Assembly (NCBI GenBank): GCA_903831575.1 | Contig: CAIKYB010000009.1 | Location: 46,562-110,561 of the forward strand | Length of the DNA stretch: 64,000 bases | Source: an uncultured Bacteroidota bacterium | GTDB taxonomy: Bacteria; Bacteroidota; Bacteroidia; Chitinophagales; Chitinophagaceae | Direction of reading: 5' to 3' | Part shown: positions 17,660 through 28,298 of the stretch, one piece after another | Layout: each line of letters begins with the position of its first letter | Numbering within the stretch: position 1 is the stretch's first letter | Notes under the pieces: model-generated | Databases searched by the model: none | The model's input: only the letters and a program-made list of their open reading frames with translations | Told to the model about the DNA's origin: nothing | Translations under genes and position numbers: made by a program

Positions 17660-19570
17660 ATGGTCAAAAATAATTTTCTATTTATTGTTTTAGCTGGATT
17701 GCTGGTTAAAGCATTTTTGTTTTTTTCTTTTAAGCCTCAGGAAGAAAAAAAGCTAAGTGTCTTTCATTTTCCTTACCAATCGCAAGGATTAACAGAAAGG
17801 CAAGCCGCAGCTCATTTGCTCAGTCGGTTTACTTATGGCGCTACTCCCGGCCAAATTGACGAAGTTGTAAAAACAGGATTGGAAAATTGGTTTGAAAAAC
17901 AGCTTCAGGGAGGGTTGCCTGATGATTCTCTTGATAAAAGACTTGCAAATTATGAATTTCTGAATCTCTCTAACACAGAATCGGTGAATACTTTTCCCAA
18001 GCCTTTAAAGATTTTGAAAATGGCTTCGGATGATGGCGTAATTCCAAAGGATTCTGTACAATTAATTGATAAGGATCAAGTAAGACTAAGACTAAGCCAG
18101 TATGTGAAAAGTAAAAATATTCATACGCAGCCGCAATTAATTCGGTCTTTTGTAAGCCAGAGAATTTTAAGAGCTACTTATTCCAATAATCAATTACAGG
18201 AAGTGCTTACGGGATTTTGGTTCAATCATTTTAATGTAGCATTGACAAAGCCACAAGTGATACATTTTGCACCAGCATACGAACGTGATGTAATCAGACC
18301 AAATGTATTGGGGAAATTTAGTCAGTTACTTATAGCAACTGCAAAATCACCAGCCATGCTTACGTATCTGGATAATTTTATCAGTTCTGGTGAAAACGAT
18401 TCCCTTGCCAACCCTCAAGGAAGAAGGCGATTGCAAAGTGATGACGAAGAAAGCGATTCTTCAAAAATTAGCTTCGTCAATAAAAATAAAAACACTAAAA
18501 GAAACAAAGGATTAAATGAAAACTATGCCCGTGAAGTGATGGAGCTTCATACACTTGGCGTTGATGGAGGGTATACACAAGCGGATGTTACCAATGCCGC
18601 TAGATTGCTCACAGGCTGGAGTATTTACCCAATGGGGGAAGAGTATGGTGGTCAATTGAAAAAATTAATTGACGCTGTTGGAGAAGGAAAATTAATTGAG
18701 AGAGGATATTTACGCGACGGAGATTTTTTCTTTATTAAGAGTAGACATGATGCAAAAGAAAAAAATGTTTTAGGAAAATCGTATCCCGAAAATGGAGGGT
18801 ATCAGGAAGGGGTGGATTTGTTGAATGCATTGGCGCATCATGTTGCTACAGCAAATTTTATTTCAAAAAAAATGGCTACTTATTTTGTTGCTGATCATCC
18901 TTCTCCACTGCTTATTAATAAAATGTCAAAAACGTTTTTAGAAAAAGATGGGGATATCAAACAAGTAATGATGACGATGGTTAATGCTCCTGAATTTTGG
19001 AATAAAGATGCTGTTCGGCAAAAAACGAAATCACCTTTTGAATTGTTAGTAAGTGCGGCTAGATCGCTTAACGCTGAAGTATATGCGCCGTTTCAGGTTT
19101 TTAAAACATTAGATAAAATGGGCCAGAAAATATATTATTACCAGGCGCCAACTGGATTTCCGGATAGAGCAGATTATTGGATTAATACTGGCGCGTTGTT
19201 GAATAGAATGAATTTTGGTATTGATATTGCTTCACAAAAACTAAGAGGGGTAAAAGTGGATTTATTAAAATTAAATAATTACCAGGAACCTGAAAATGCA
19301 GAAGCCGCATTGAAAACTTATGCAAAATTACTCCTGCCTGAAAGAGATATGGAACCAACTATAAAAAGATTGATGCCATTATTGACAGACCCATCTTTGC
19401 AACAGCAATTATTAAAGCAATCGAATCAAAAAGAGCGCTATGGTAAAATAGATGATTTGTTTGATTTAGATAATATGGATCAGGAAGATAAATGGACTGA
19501 AAAAGAAAGTAGCATGTTGGCGCAGGTTGTTGGTATTATTATTGGTTCGCCCGAGTTTCAAAGAAGATAG
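17660..19570 (+). CDS. DUF1800 domain-containing protein
   Basis: About 636 residues from the ATG at 17660 (a TTG nine codons upstream is less likely). An N-terminal hydrophobic segment (NNFLFIVLAGLLVKAFLFF) indicates export. DUF1800 features are LTERQAAAHLLSRFTYGATPGQIDEV, LTGFWFNHFNV, YAREVMELHTLGVDGGYTQADV, AARLLTGWSIYP, and APTGFPDRADYWINTGALLNRMNF near the end. Function is unknown. It is followed after 25 bases by a DUF1501 gene; the two families usually occur together, which implies a shared task outside the cytoplasm. Confidence 0.92.
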   Translation: MVKNNFLFIVLAGLLVKAFLFFSFKPQEEKKLSVFHFPYQSQGLTERQAAAHLLSRFTYGATPGQIDEVVKTGLENWFEKQLQGGLPDDSLDKRLANYEFLNLSNTESVNTFPKPLKILKMASDDGVIPKDSVQLIDKDQVRLRLSQYVKSKNIHTQPQLIRSFVSQRILRATYSNNQLQEVLTGFWFNHFNVALTKPQVIHFAPAYERDVIRPNVLGKFSQLLIATAKSPAMLTYLDNFISSGENDSLANPQGRRRLQSDDEESDSSKISFVNKNKNTKRNKGLNENYAREVMELHTLGVDGGYTQADVTNAARLLTGWSIYPMGEEYGGQLKKLIDAVGEGKLIERGYLRDGDFFFIKSRHDAKEKNVLGKSYPENGGYQEGVDLLNALAHHVATANFISKKMATYFVADHPSPLLINKMSKTFLEKDGDIKQVMMTMVNAPEFWNKDAVRQKTKSPFELLVSAARSLNAEVYAPFQVFKTLDKMGQKIYYYQAPTGFPDRADYWINTGALLNRMNFGIDIASQKLRGVKVDLLKLNNYQEPENAEAALKTYAKLLLPERDMEPTIKRLMPLLTDPSLQQQLLKQSNQKERYGKIDDLFDLDNMDQEDKWTEKESSMLAQVVGIIIGSPEFQRR

Positions 19571-19595
19571 TCGTTCATTAATAAATCGTTTTAAA

Positions 19596-20861
19596 ATGTC
19601 ATCAAGAAGAGGGTTTGTAAAATCAGGCGCATTAGCTGTATTTGGTATTAGTATGGGAGGAGTTCCAGCTTTTGTGTTAAAGGCAGTCAGTCAATTTAAT
19701 TCAAATAAATTATACAGGAAAAATAAAATATTGATTTGTATTTTTCAACGTGGCGCAATGGACGGGCTTATGGCAGTAACTCCTTTTACAGATCCTTTTT
19801 TAAAAGCAGCAAGGCCAACTTTATTCATGTCAGCAGCTAAGTCGGATGCTAATAAATTAATTGATCTGGATGGAAGATTTGGATTACATCCTTCGATGAA
19901 GGCCTTTGAGCAATTGTATAAAAATAAACAATTAGCCATCGTTCATGGAATTGGATCTCCCAATAATTCAAGGTCACATTTTGATGCGCAGGATTTTATG
20001 GAATCAGGCACGCCATTTAATAAAGGCACAGAAAGTGGCTGGCTCAATCGTGCTGTAGGGTTGATGGGGCATGATGCTACTCCTTTCAGGGCTGTGAGTA
20101 TGACGGCTTCTCAACCCCGTTCTTTTTATGGGTTACATCCAACAGTATCAATTGCTAATCTGGAAGACTTTGCCATCAATAACCGTAAATCAACTGCAGA
20201 CATAAATTTAACTGCAAAAAGTTTTGAGGATTTGTATGATCAAACAACATCTGGACTATTGCAGCATACAGGGAAGGAAACTTTCGATGCGGTTAAAATG
20301 TTGTCAAATGTAGATGTGAAAAATTATCAGCCAGCTAACGGTGCACAATATCCTAAAAGTAGTTTGGGTAACTCTCTTAAGCAAATTGCACAATTGATAA
20401 AAGCTGATGTGGGACTTGAAATTGGATTTGCAGAATCAACAGGTTGGGATACCCATTTTAACCAGGGTACGTCAAATGGGATTTTTGCACGTAACGTTGC
20501 TGATTTAAGTAATAGTATAGCAGCTTTCTGGACTGATATGGGCGCCAACTATCAGGATGATGTGGTTATAATGACCATGACAGAATTCGGCAGAACCGTA
20601 AAGCAAAATGGAAGCGGTGGTACTGATCATGGCAGAGCTTCCTGTAATTTTATCCTGGGCAATTATTTAAAAGGAGGAATAGTTCATGGTGATGTGAAGC
20701 CGCTTGCCATAGAGAATCTGGAGGATGGGAGAGATGTAGCTGTAACAACTGATTTCAGGGCTGTATTTAGTGAAGTCGCGGACAAACATCTCCTCTTGAA
20801 TAATGACCACCTTTTATTTCCGGATTGGAAAGGAACTCATCTCGATTTATTTAATACCTAA
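19596..20861 (+). CDS. DUF1501 domain-containing protein, Tat-exported
   Basis: About 421 residues from the ATG at 19596, chosen because it starts a twin-arginine signal (SSRRGFVKSGALAVFGISMGG). The body is a sulfatase/alkaline-phosphatase-like DUF1501 fold: QRGAMDGLMAV, HGIGSPNNSRSHFDAQDFME, FAESTGWDTHFNQG, MTMTEFGRTVKQNGSGGTDHGRA. Its Asp/His residues resemble metal ligands of that fold. It forms a pair with the DUF1800 gene upstream. Its stop overlaps that of the convergent hypothetical gene by 4 bases (CTAA). Confidence 0.92.
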   Translation: MSSRRGFVKSGALAVFGISMGGVPAFVLKAVSQFNSNKLYRKNKILICIFQRGAMDGLMAVTPFTDPFLKAARPTLFMSAAKSDANKLIDLDGRFGLHPSMKAFEQLYKNKQLAIVHGIGSPNNSRSHFDAQDFMESGTPFNKGTESGWLNRAVGLMGHDATPFRAVSMTASQPRSFYGLHPTVSIANLEDFAINNRKSTADINLTAKSFEDLYDQTTSGLLQHTGKETFDAVKMLSNVDVKNYQPANGAQYPKSSLGNSLKQIAQLIKADVGLEIGFAESTGWDTHFNQGTSNGIFARNVADLSNSIAAFWTDMGANYQDDVVIMTMTEFGRTVKQNGSGGTDHGRASCNFILGNYLKGGIVHGDVKPLAIENLEDGRDVAVTTDFRAVFSEVADKHLLLNNDHLLFPDWKGTHLDLFNT

Positions 20862-21427
20862 TTTTTAAATGAATTTATTTCCTTGTAAATCTTCTCCATT
20901 TTTTTCTTATTCATTTGGCTGTGAAATATTCTTATGATGCCAAATCCAATTAAAACATTGGCTAAAATAATTATCGCTAAATGACTTTCTTTAGATAAGG
21001 GCAAAACACGAATGGCTAATCCTGAAATTAAAAGCAGAAAGCCCTGAAGCATCATACTTCGCATTTCTTTTATACAGGATTTCACATAAGAAGGAAGTTC
21101 TTTTAATAATTCAATAGCTGTTTCTTCTTCAATGCCTCTTTCAAAGAGCCCTCCAATAACATAGGCGTCGGATGCTCCTTTTTCTTTTTTCTCCAAGATG
21201 AAATACAGCAGCTCTTTTGGTAAATTTGTTAACTGGTTTTGATGGTACTCAACATCCAAATCGTCATTATGATATTCATTCATGCTGATTTGCCTTCTTT
21301 CCAGCTCTGTTTGTAATACTTCTTTGGCTTCAGTAGTTAAATACTGAAAATCATCCATAAGGATTCTTCTCAATTGTTGGTCAGACATTGACCTGTATTT
21401 GTCCTTTATGGTTTCGGTATTTATCAA
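20858..21427 (-). CDS. hypothetical membrane protein
   Basis: A 189-residue protein I do not recognise by name. The N-terminal part is soluble (MSDQQLRRILMDDFQYLTTEAKEVLQTELERR), the C-terminal part has two hydrophobic helices (about residues 132-148 and 153-167), and the end is basic. The pattern of a soluble, helical N-terminal stretch with two C-terminal helices is common in Bacteroidota proteins of unknown role. It is convergent with the DUF1501 gene. Confidence 0.6.
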   Translation of the reverse strand: MINTETIKDKYRSMSDQQLRRILMDDFQYLTTEAKEVLQTELERRQISMNEYHNDDLDVEYHQNQLTNLPKELLYFILEKKEKGASDAYVIGGLFERGIEEETAIELLKELPSYVKSCIKEMRSMMLQGFLLLISGLAIRVLPLSKESHLAIIILANVLIGFGIIRIFHSQMNKKKMEKIYKEINSFKN

Positions 21428-21527
21428 TGTAGTTTTTGTGAAAGTTATATTAAATAATCATTAAATTAAGTCTATGTGTATTAATATTGAGAAAAAATAT
21501 AAAAGTATGGTTTAAAATAAATTATTA

Positions 21528-21965
21528 TTGCAGCATAATTTATTTAATGTGACTCAACTGTTTTTATTTTCTGTGGTATTTTTTATTGTTGGTTTCCTTG
21601 GAGCCTGGATAATCAGAACTTACACTGTTCAAAATTTTAAAAAAAACTTAAAAAGAACTGAAGGTTTGCTTGAAAGTGAAAGACTAATTAAAGAAACACT
21701 TCGGAAAGAAAATGCACTTGCTTTTCTACTCAAGGAAAATGTTGAATCTGAGCTAGGTAGTAAAATCAAACAAGCAGAAGACATTATTAGAGTAATGGAT
21801 GAAGACATCTTATTATTACAAAAAAGTAACGAGGAAACAGAAAAATTGTTTCAGATTACTCAACCTGAATTGTATAGTTTTAAACTTAAACTGATTGAAG
21901 CCAATAATACGATTTCCAGACTGAAATCGCAATTACAAGAAAGGCAAAGTACTCCACAGAAATAA
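21528..21965 (+). CDS. hypothetical membrane-anchored coiled-coil protein
   Basis: A 145-residue protein with one N-terminal membrane helix (LFLFSVVFFIVGFLGAWII) followed by about 100 residues rich in Glu/Lys/Leu with heptad-like spacing, probably coiled coil. The start is TTG at 21528, since no ATG precedes the membrane helix in frame. Function unknown. It stands alone between the divergent hypothetical gene and the M36 protease. Confidence 0.5.
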   Translation: MQHNLFNVTQLFLFSVVFFIVGFLGAWIIRTYTVQNFKKNLKRTEGLLESERLIKETLRKENALAFLLKENVESELGSKIKQAEDIIRVMDEDILLLQKSNEETEKLFQITQPELYSFKLKLIEANNTISRLKSQLQERQSTPQK

Positions 21966-22096
21966 TACAGGCCTTCACATAGTTCCTGTTATTTATACAT
22001 CCGCTATTATTTATCTTTTGTCATTATCTCTGAATAAACTTCAGTAAGAATAAATAAACTTCAACGCGATTATTAGATTATCATTTACGTCAAATT

Positions 22097-22104
22097 TAGT
22101 TTTG
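22097..22104 (+). promoter_or_regulatory. -7 box before the M36 protease gene
   Basis: TAGTTTTG matches TAnnTTTG, 82 bases upstream of the start at 22186. No TTTG is present at the expected -33 distance, so support is weak. Confidence 0.3.
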
Positions 22105-22185
22105 TAGCCTGTTCAGAAAGATTTATTTTATTTCTGCCAGACTAAAAATGAATTGTATCCCTTTTGAAAACTTTACAAAATAAAA

Positions 22186-25100
22186 ATGATGATTAGTTTA
22201 AGAATGCTGATTTTAATATCATTTTCAATTATTACGTTGTCTTGTTTTTCGCAAGTTGGCTTGAAAGAAAAATCAACAGCTCTTCAATTGGTAAATAATA
22301 ATCTATCTGCATTAGGACTTACTCAAGATGATTTAAATAATATTGAAATTTCAAGTACTTATCATATGTCTTCTCCTAATTTAAGGATGGTATATTTACA
22401 GCAGACTTATAAGACCATTCCTGTGTTTAATCAAGTGCAAGTACTAGCTTTCAAAAATGACATCCTTGTTTCATCTGTAGGTAATAGAATTCGAAATTTA
22501 GCTCAGCTGGTTAATAATGCCGGAATCCCTCAGCAGAAAGCTGATCAGGCGATTAAAGTGGCTTTATCGTATGAAAAAATAAGTACAAAAAAAGAGATTA
22601 TTTCATTGAAAAAAATAAACACGAAATTCGATTTTGGGAATTTGGGTATTTCGAATGTAGACATAACAGCTGAATTGATTTGGTTGCCTGTCGATACTAT
22701 AACTATAAGATTAGTTTGGCAAATTGAATTAGCTCCTGTTGAAACTTCCGATCACTTACTGATAAGGGTAGATGCGGAAAATAATCAGGTTATTGATGTC
22801 AATAATTATACTGTTTATGAGCAAATTAATCCATGTCCAAATCAACCAATTAGTCTCTCAACTAATAAACATCTCAACCATCCTTCAACTATTCTTCAAC
22901 AATTATTCAACCCTTTACCTAAATACAACATCATTACCGATGCCACTTATCGCGTAATTCCATACCCTTCAGAAAGCCCTATTCATTTTGGCGGCAATGA
23001 TTCTTTAGTTATCAATCCATGGCTGCAGGCTTCTGGGGATGCCATTTCATACAAATGGAATTTTGATGGTATTAATTATAGCGACAGTACAAAAGGGAAT
23101 AATGTTTGGGCTCAGGAGGATAGAGATAATAACAATGTTACTTATGGTAATGCTGTTGTATCAACTACTTCGCAACCTTCATTGAATTTTGATTACACGC
23201 CAGATTATACACAGATGCCAACTACAATTGAAAATCAAAGATTCGCTACAACTAATTTGTTTTACTGGAATAATATCATGCATGACATTAGTTATATGTA
23301 CGGATTTGATGAAGCTGCTGGAAATTTCCAGTTCAGTAATCTAGGGAGAGGCGGTTTGGGTAATGATTATGTTGTTGCGGATGCACAGGATGCAGGAGGA
23401 ATGAATAATGCGAATTTTATAACTCCAGTTGATGGAACTTTGCCAAGAATGCAGCTATATTTATTTAACTACTCTACACCAAATCGAGATAGTGATTTAG
23501 ATAATGGTGTCATTGCTCATGAATATGCACATGGAATTAGTAACAGGTTAACCGGTGGCCCTGCTAACTCATCTTGTTTAAATAATGCGGAGCAAGCCGG
23601 AGAAGGCTGGAGTGATTATATTTCTCTAATGGTTACTACAAACTGGGCAACTGCAACTATTAATGATGGTAGTTTGGCAAGGCCGATCGGGAATTATATT
23701 TCAGGTAAATCTATAACAGGTTCGGGTATTCGCACCTATCCTTATTCAACCAATATGGCTATTAATCCCTGGACTTACGCAATGTTGTCGGGATCAGGAG
23801 GAGAAGTTCATAGGGTAGGAGAGATATGGTGCGCTGCATTATGGGATATGACATGGGAGATGATTTCAATTGATGGCATTAATCCTAACCTATTTAATCC
23901 ATCAGTTATAGGTGGTAATACTGCAGCATTAAAGTTGGTTATCGAAGGTATGAGGTTGCAGCCTTGTAGCCCTGGTTTTATTGATTCAAGAAATGCTATT
24001 TTAAAAGCAGATACTTTATTTTTTGGCGCTAAATATAGTTGTGTAATCTGGAAAGCATTCGCTAGAAGAGGGATGGGGATAAATGCATTACAAGGATCTT
24101 CCAGAAATATTGCTGATCAGATAGCAGACTTCTCTGACAATGGAAGAAGTGTTGCGTTGAGTATTACTCCAAGTGTCCTGCAACAAGAAGAAGGCAACAA
24201 TATTACTTTTACAAATATTGTCAAATCTAGCTCCTGTTATGGATTATATGGTTATATTATTCGTGATACATTGCCAGCAAATGTAACTTTTATAAGCGGA
24301 GGTGTATATGATCCAGTAAACAGAGTTGTAAGTTTTCTTGTTAATCAGGGGGAAGGGATTTCTCAAAATTATTCCTTTACGGTAAAGGTCAATAGCGGAG
24401 TATACTATCCGCCTGTTCGTTTGATTGATGAGTCTGTTGCAAATGCTGCCATATCATCTTTTTGGACAACAGTATCTACAACTTCACCTAACTGGATGAC
24501 TTCTACAATACAAAGTAAAAGTGCTCCTTATTCTTTATTTATACCTAATCTTGCTTCTATATCTGACCAGATCTTAGAGACTACTGATCTAATATATTTG
24601 CCTTTGAATTCGCCATATCTTACATTTCAAAGTTATATAAATGCAGAGCCAGCATGGGATGGAGGTGTGGTTGAAATTAGCACAAATAATGGTATTTCAT
24701 GGTCTGATTTAGGGGCAGCAATTATTTCAGGAGGTTACAATGGAACATTGTCTTCCAGTGTCAATCCTTTATCGGGAAGAAAAGCGTTTACAGGTAATAG
24801 TAAGGGATTTCTCAAAACAGTAATCGATCTGTCTGCTTATGAAGGACATATGGCGAAATTACGTTTCCGTTTTGGTTCGGATGCAAGTTTTGCAGCAACA
24901 GGCTGGTATATTGACGATATACAAATTAAAGATGTTGCAGAAGTGAAAATAAAATCATCTCTTTTTAGTAATAGTAATGTTTGTATTAAATCAGCTGATA
25001 CTCTTGCTGAAATTTTGAAATCATCAGGATGTCAGCCAGCTTTAATTTCAACTCAACCAGATCAGTTGATTTTGTGTATGGGTTATTCCTCTACACTTAA

Positions 25101-27423
25101 TGTTGGTGCAATTGGTACATTATTGACTTATCAATGGCAATCTAGCATAGATAATGGGCAAATTTTTTTAGATATGGCCAACGCTACAGATTCAATACTT
25201 TTGATTAATGATGTTACAAGCAGTCTGAATGGTAGCCAGTATCGTTGTGTAATAAATGGAACTTGTACTAATAATTTAATTTCTGCCATTTCAACACTTG
25301 TTGTAAATGAATTGCCTTCAGTACCTATTACTAATCCTGTATCTATTTGCGAAAAAAATGTCACTATAATTGCTGTAAATGCATTATCCGGAATGACCAT
25401 AGATTGGTTTATGGATGATACAACAACTGCTGTTTTACAATCAGGATTTTCGTCCGGAATGAATAATTATATTACGCCATCTTTATCTTTAAATACAATA
25501 TACTGGGCTGCGCAAAGAAACTTGGCGACAGGTTGTATTTCTTCAGAAAGAAAACCTTTAGCTATTAGGGTTAATCCAAATCCGCCAGCACCTTCAGCAG
25601 TAGGGAATTTTAGATGCGGTGCTGGGTCTGTACAATTGATAGTCTCAGCTCAACGGGAAGATTCCATATTTTGGTATGCTGATACAACTGCAAATTTGCC
25701 ACTTGCAACAACAGCTTTATTTTCTACTCCAACTATTAGTTCCAATACACTCTATTATGTATCATCAAAATCAAGCGAGGGTTGTGTTTCGTTAAATCGT
25801 ACTCCAGTATTGGCAACAATCATTCCAATCCCTTCGCCTCCAATTAGCATTAGCTCATCAAGATGTGGCGCTGGTATAGTCAAGATTTCAGCAATGTCGG
25901 GAGCCGGCGAATCTGTAAATTGGTATACTGAACCATCAGGCGGTATATTGTTACTTTCAGACTCGAATTCTTATACCACAACAAATATAACGGTAACGAC
26001 TAGCTATTATACGGAGTCCAAAAATGCAACTTGCAAATCCGCAACAAGGACTCTAGTTTCAGCAATTGTCAATGCTTTGCCAGCAACAGTATCAACAGTA
26101 ACTGGCGCTTCAAAATGTGGGCCAGATTCAGCCAGAATATTTGCCACAGCTACAAACGGGGTAACCATAAATTGGTATTTGGATTCCACAGCATCAACTG
26201 TATTACAATGCGGAACACTTGCAGGTATCAATCACTATTTAACGCCCATATTAAATACTACTACTAAATTCTGGGTACTTCAAAAGGATATGAGAACTGA
26301 TTGCCTATCAGCAGAGAGTAAATCAGTAATAGTAATGATTAATCCTCGACCATTTGCACCTTCAGTTAATAGTCCCTCCAGATGTGGAGCTGGAACTTTG
26401 ATGCTTTCTGCAACATTACCCAGAAATTCTTCTGGAACTGTAACTTGGTATGCTTCGGCTTCAGACAGATCAGCATTGAGTAACTCTTTCTCTTACACAA
26501 CCCCCAGTATCAGTTCAACTACAAATTATTATGTTGCATCCAAAATTAATGCTACTGGATGTGAGTCTTTAACAAGATCAGTAGCAACAGCAGTTATAAA
26601 TGCAATACCTCTAGCTCCACTTGCAAATAATGCTTCCAGATGTGGGGCAGGCGTACTAACAGTTGCAGCATTAACTGGTTCAGAGCAAACCATTGATTGG
26701 TACTCTGCTTGTACTAATGGGAAAGTATTAAGTATTGGGTCCGAGTTATATACCACTCCTTCAATTTCCAAAACAACATTTTACTATGCAGTAGCAAGAA
26801 ATAAATCTACCAATTGTATTTCAACTTCAAGAACTATAGTCACAGCAACTATATCAACAGTTATTTTACCAGCATCAACTTCGCTAACGGGATTGACTAA
26901 TGTTTGTTCAATGATTGGGACATCTAATACTACAACGTATTGTGCAGTCGCTGTTCCAGGAGCTTCCTCTTATATATGGACTATCCCATTAGGTTCGATT
27001 ATTGATAGTGGAAGTAATGGATTGAAAATTAAAATCAGATTTAATACTATCGGAGGCAATGATAGTATTGTTGTTCAGGCTTATAATGGTTGTCTGGGGG
27101 TGAAAAAAGTTTTAAAATTGAAGTCTGTTGGGTGTGCCTCGGCATTATTTTCTAAATCAAAAATAATCAAAAATGAAAGACGACAAATTTCTATAAACGT
27201 TTTCCCTAATCCTTCAGGTAGTGTATTTAAAATGAAAGTATTGACATTAGCTTCTTCTAGTGTTAATTATAAAATTATTGATGTGGCGGGGAGAGTTATA
27301 ACTATGGATAAAATAGAATCGAACAAGATTTATGCAATAGGATCAATGTTAAAGTCCGGTACTTATTTTTTACATGTTAGTCAAGGGAATAACAGCAGTA
27401 TATTGAAGATTATAAAATTCTAA
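22186..27423 (+). CDS. secreted M36 (fungalysin-type) metalloprotease with Ig-like repeats and T9SS sorting domain
   Basis: A 1745-residue extracellular protease. Order: signal peptide (LRMLILISFSIITLSCFSQ), a propeptide-like FTP/PepSY region, the catalytic domain with the zinc motif HEYAH at residues 445-449 and downstream EGWSDY (third ligand), a jelly-roll-like segment (about 740-920), a long series of Ig-like repeats of about 80-90 residues with recurring RCGAG, and a C-terminal T9SS type A domain (VFPNPSGSVFKM to the end). It should be secreted by the type IX system and cleaved or anchored at the surface. The repeat at about 22839-22912 resembles intergenic repeats in this window. Confidence 0.9.
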   Translation: MMISLRMLILISFSIITLSCFSQVGLKEKSTALQLVNNNLSALGLTQDDLNNIEISSTYHMSSPNLRMVYLQQTYKTIPVFNQVQVLAFKNDILVSSVGNRIRNLAQLVNNAGIPQQKADQAIKVALSYEKISTKKEIISLKKINTKFDFGNLGISNVDITAELIWLPVDTITIRLVWQIELAPVETSDHLLIRVDAENNQVIDVNNYTVYEQINPCPNQPISLSTNKHLNHPSTILQQLFNPLPKYNIITDATYRVIPYPSESPIHFGGNDSLVINPWLQASGDAISYKWNFDGINYSDSTKGNNVWAQEDRDNNNVTYGNAVVSTTSQPSLNFDYTPDYTQMPTTIENQRFATTNLFYWNNIMHDISYMYGFDEAAGNFQFSNLGRGGLGNDYVVADAQDAGGMNNANFITPVDGTLPRMQLYLFNYSTPNRDSDLDNGVIAHEYAHGISNRLTGGPANSSCLNNAEQAGEGWSDYISLMVTTNWATATINDGSLARPIGNYISGKSITGSGIRTYPYSTNMAINPWTYAMLSGSGGEVHRVGEIWCAALWDMTWEMISIDGINPNLFNPSVIGGNTAALKLVIEGMRLQPCSPGFIDSRNAILKADTLFFGAKYSCVIWKAFARRGMGINALQGSSRNIADQIADFSDNGRSVALSITPSVLQQEEGNNITFTNIVKSSSCYGLYGYIIRDTLPANVTFISGGVYDPVNRVVSFLVNQGEGISQNYSFTVKVNSGVYYPPVRLIDESVANAAISSFWTTVSTTSPNWMTSTIQSKSAPYSLFIPNLASISDQILETTDLIYLPLNSPYLTFQSYINAEPAWDGGVVEISTNNGISWSDLGAAIISGGYNGTLSSSVNPLSGRKAFTGNSKGFLKTVIDLSAYEGHMAKLRFRFGSDASFAATGWYIDDIQIKDVAEVKIKSSLFSNSNVCIKSADTLAEILKSSGCQPALISTQPDQLILCMGYSSTLNVGAIGTLLTYQWQSSIDNGQIFLDMANATDSILLINDVTSSLNGSQYRCVINGTCTNNLISAISTLVVNELPSVPITNPVSICEKNVTIIAVNALSGMTIDWFMDDTTTAVLQSGFSSGMNNYITPSLSLNTIYWAAQRNLATGCISSERKPLAIRVNPNPPAPSAVGNFRCGAGSVQLIVSAQREDSIFWYADTTANLPLATTALFSTPTISSNTLYYVSSKSSEGCVSLNRTPVLATIIPIPSPPISISSSRCGAGIVKISAMSGAGESVNWYTEPSGGILLLSDSNSYTTTNITVTTSYYTESKNATCKSATRTLVSAIVNALPATVSTVTGASKCGPDSARIFATATNGVTINWYLDSTASTVLQCGTLAGINHYLTPILNTTTKFWVLQKDMRTDCLSAESKSVIVMINPRPFAPSVNSPSRCGAGTLMLSATLPRNSSGTVTWYASASDRSALSNSFSYTTPSISSTTNYYVASKINATGCESLTRSVATAVINAIPLAPLANNASRCGAGVLTVAALTGSEQTIDWYSACTNGKVLSIGSELYTTPSISKTTFYYAVARNKSTNCISTSRTIVTATISTVILPASTSLTGLTNVCSMIGTSNTTTYCAVAVPGASSYIWTIPLGSIIDSGSNGLKIKIRFNTIGGNDSIVVQAYNGCLGVKKVLKLKSVGCASALFSKSKIIKNERRQISINVFPNPSGSVFKMKVLTLASSSVNYKIIDVAGRVITMDKIESNKIYAIGSMLKSGTYFLHVSQGNNSSILKIIKF
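22839..22912 (+). repeat. CAACCA-rich repeat inside the protease gene
   Basis: AATCAACCAATTAGTCTCTC followed by CTCAACCATCCTTCAAC and further CTTCAAC units resembles the intergenic tract at 16141-16268. It encodes the linker between propeptide and catalytic domain and keeps the frame open. Confidence 0.5.
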
Positions 27424-27458
27424 TGAGAAAAATAAACTTTAAATAGGGGGGTGCGATA

Positions 27459-28298
27459 TTAATTTATCTGTAGTTGGTCTTTTTTCGATTCAATATGTTC
27501 TTGAATTGATTTCGGAATTTTATTTAAAAAGTTATATCCGGTAATATTTTCAATTTCGTCTACAGTTACACGATAGTGCTCCCATTTAAATTCGTTTACA
27601 GCCTGATTGTTAGGCATGTCAACAGCTATTATTCGGGTGGCATTATTTATTCTTTTTAAATCATTGTTCCCTTCAGGAAGTATAACTACAATTTTCCAGC
27701 AATGAGCCGGTACATTTATTTTGTCTGCTATACTATTAGACAACTCGCCGCTTTCGCCAATTCCTCCAGAACCGTATCCTCCAGCAATAATGTACAATTC
27801 GTCTCCGGCATCAATTAGTTTTCTGCAATAGGTTTCTAATGCAACCCAAGTAATGCGATTGAGATGTGGTGATTGAGGAATCATATTACTCATTAGAAAA
27901 GTAGCTTTATTGTCCTCTTCATTTGCATCTCTGTCTTCTGAAGGGCATAAATGACCTCTGTCGAATCCCGTGTGTGCGTAATCGTTTTTAGTTGTTTTGT
28001 ATAAATTAGCGGGAATAGTTTTGTCACTTGAGAAACAATTACATCTTTTTGCATCGCCTTTCCAGGCCTTACTTAAGTGCCAGCTTACCCAATTGGGCTC
28101 TCCTTTTGAACTATTGTAAGAAAGGGCAAACTGTGTTTTTGTAATTAAGAAATTATCATGTGCTGAAATAGTTGCGGTGGCATTTGATGGGTTGCCCATT
28201 TCTAAGTTGTTGTCACGCGATGATGTATTAAGGGGGAGTGTATGGCCTTGTATAAAAAGTGATAAGAAACAGACTATAATGAATTGTTTTATTTTCAT
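27459..28298 (-). CDS. DNA/RNA non-specific endonuclease, exported
   Basis: A 279-residue protein with a signal peptide (MKIKQFIIVCFLSLFIQG). The beta-beta-alpha-metal nuclease core shows the DRGHLCPSEDR motif (catalytic His near residue 115) and the metal-binding Asn in FLMSNMIPQSPHLNR, as in Serratia-type nucleases. It likely degrades extracellular DNA and RNA for nutrition. It is convergent with the M36 protease, another secreted hydrolase; the gap is 35 bases. Confidence 0.92.
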   Translation of the reverse strand: MKIKQFIIVCFLSLFIQGHTLPLNTSSRDNNLEMGNPSNATATISAHDNFLITKTQFALSYNSSKGEPNWVSWHLSKAWKGDAKRCNCFSSDKTIPANLYKTTKNDYAHTGFDRGHLCPSEDRDANEEDNKATFLMSNMIPQSPHLNRITWVALETYCRKLIDAGDELYIIAGGYGSGGIGESGELSNSIADKINVPAHCWKIVVILPEGNNDLKRINNATRIIAVDMPNNQAVNEFKWEHYRVTVDEIENITGYNFLNKIPKSIQEHIESKKDQLQIN

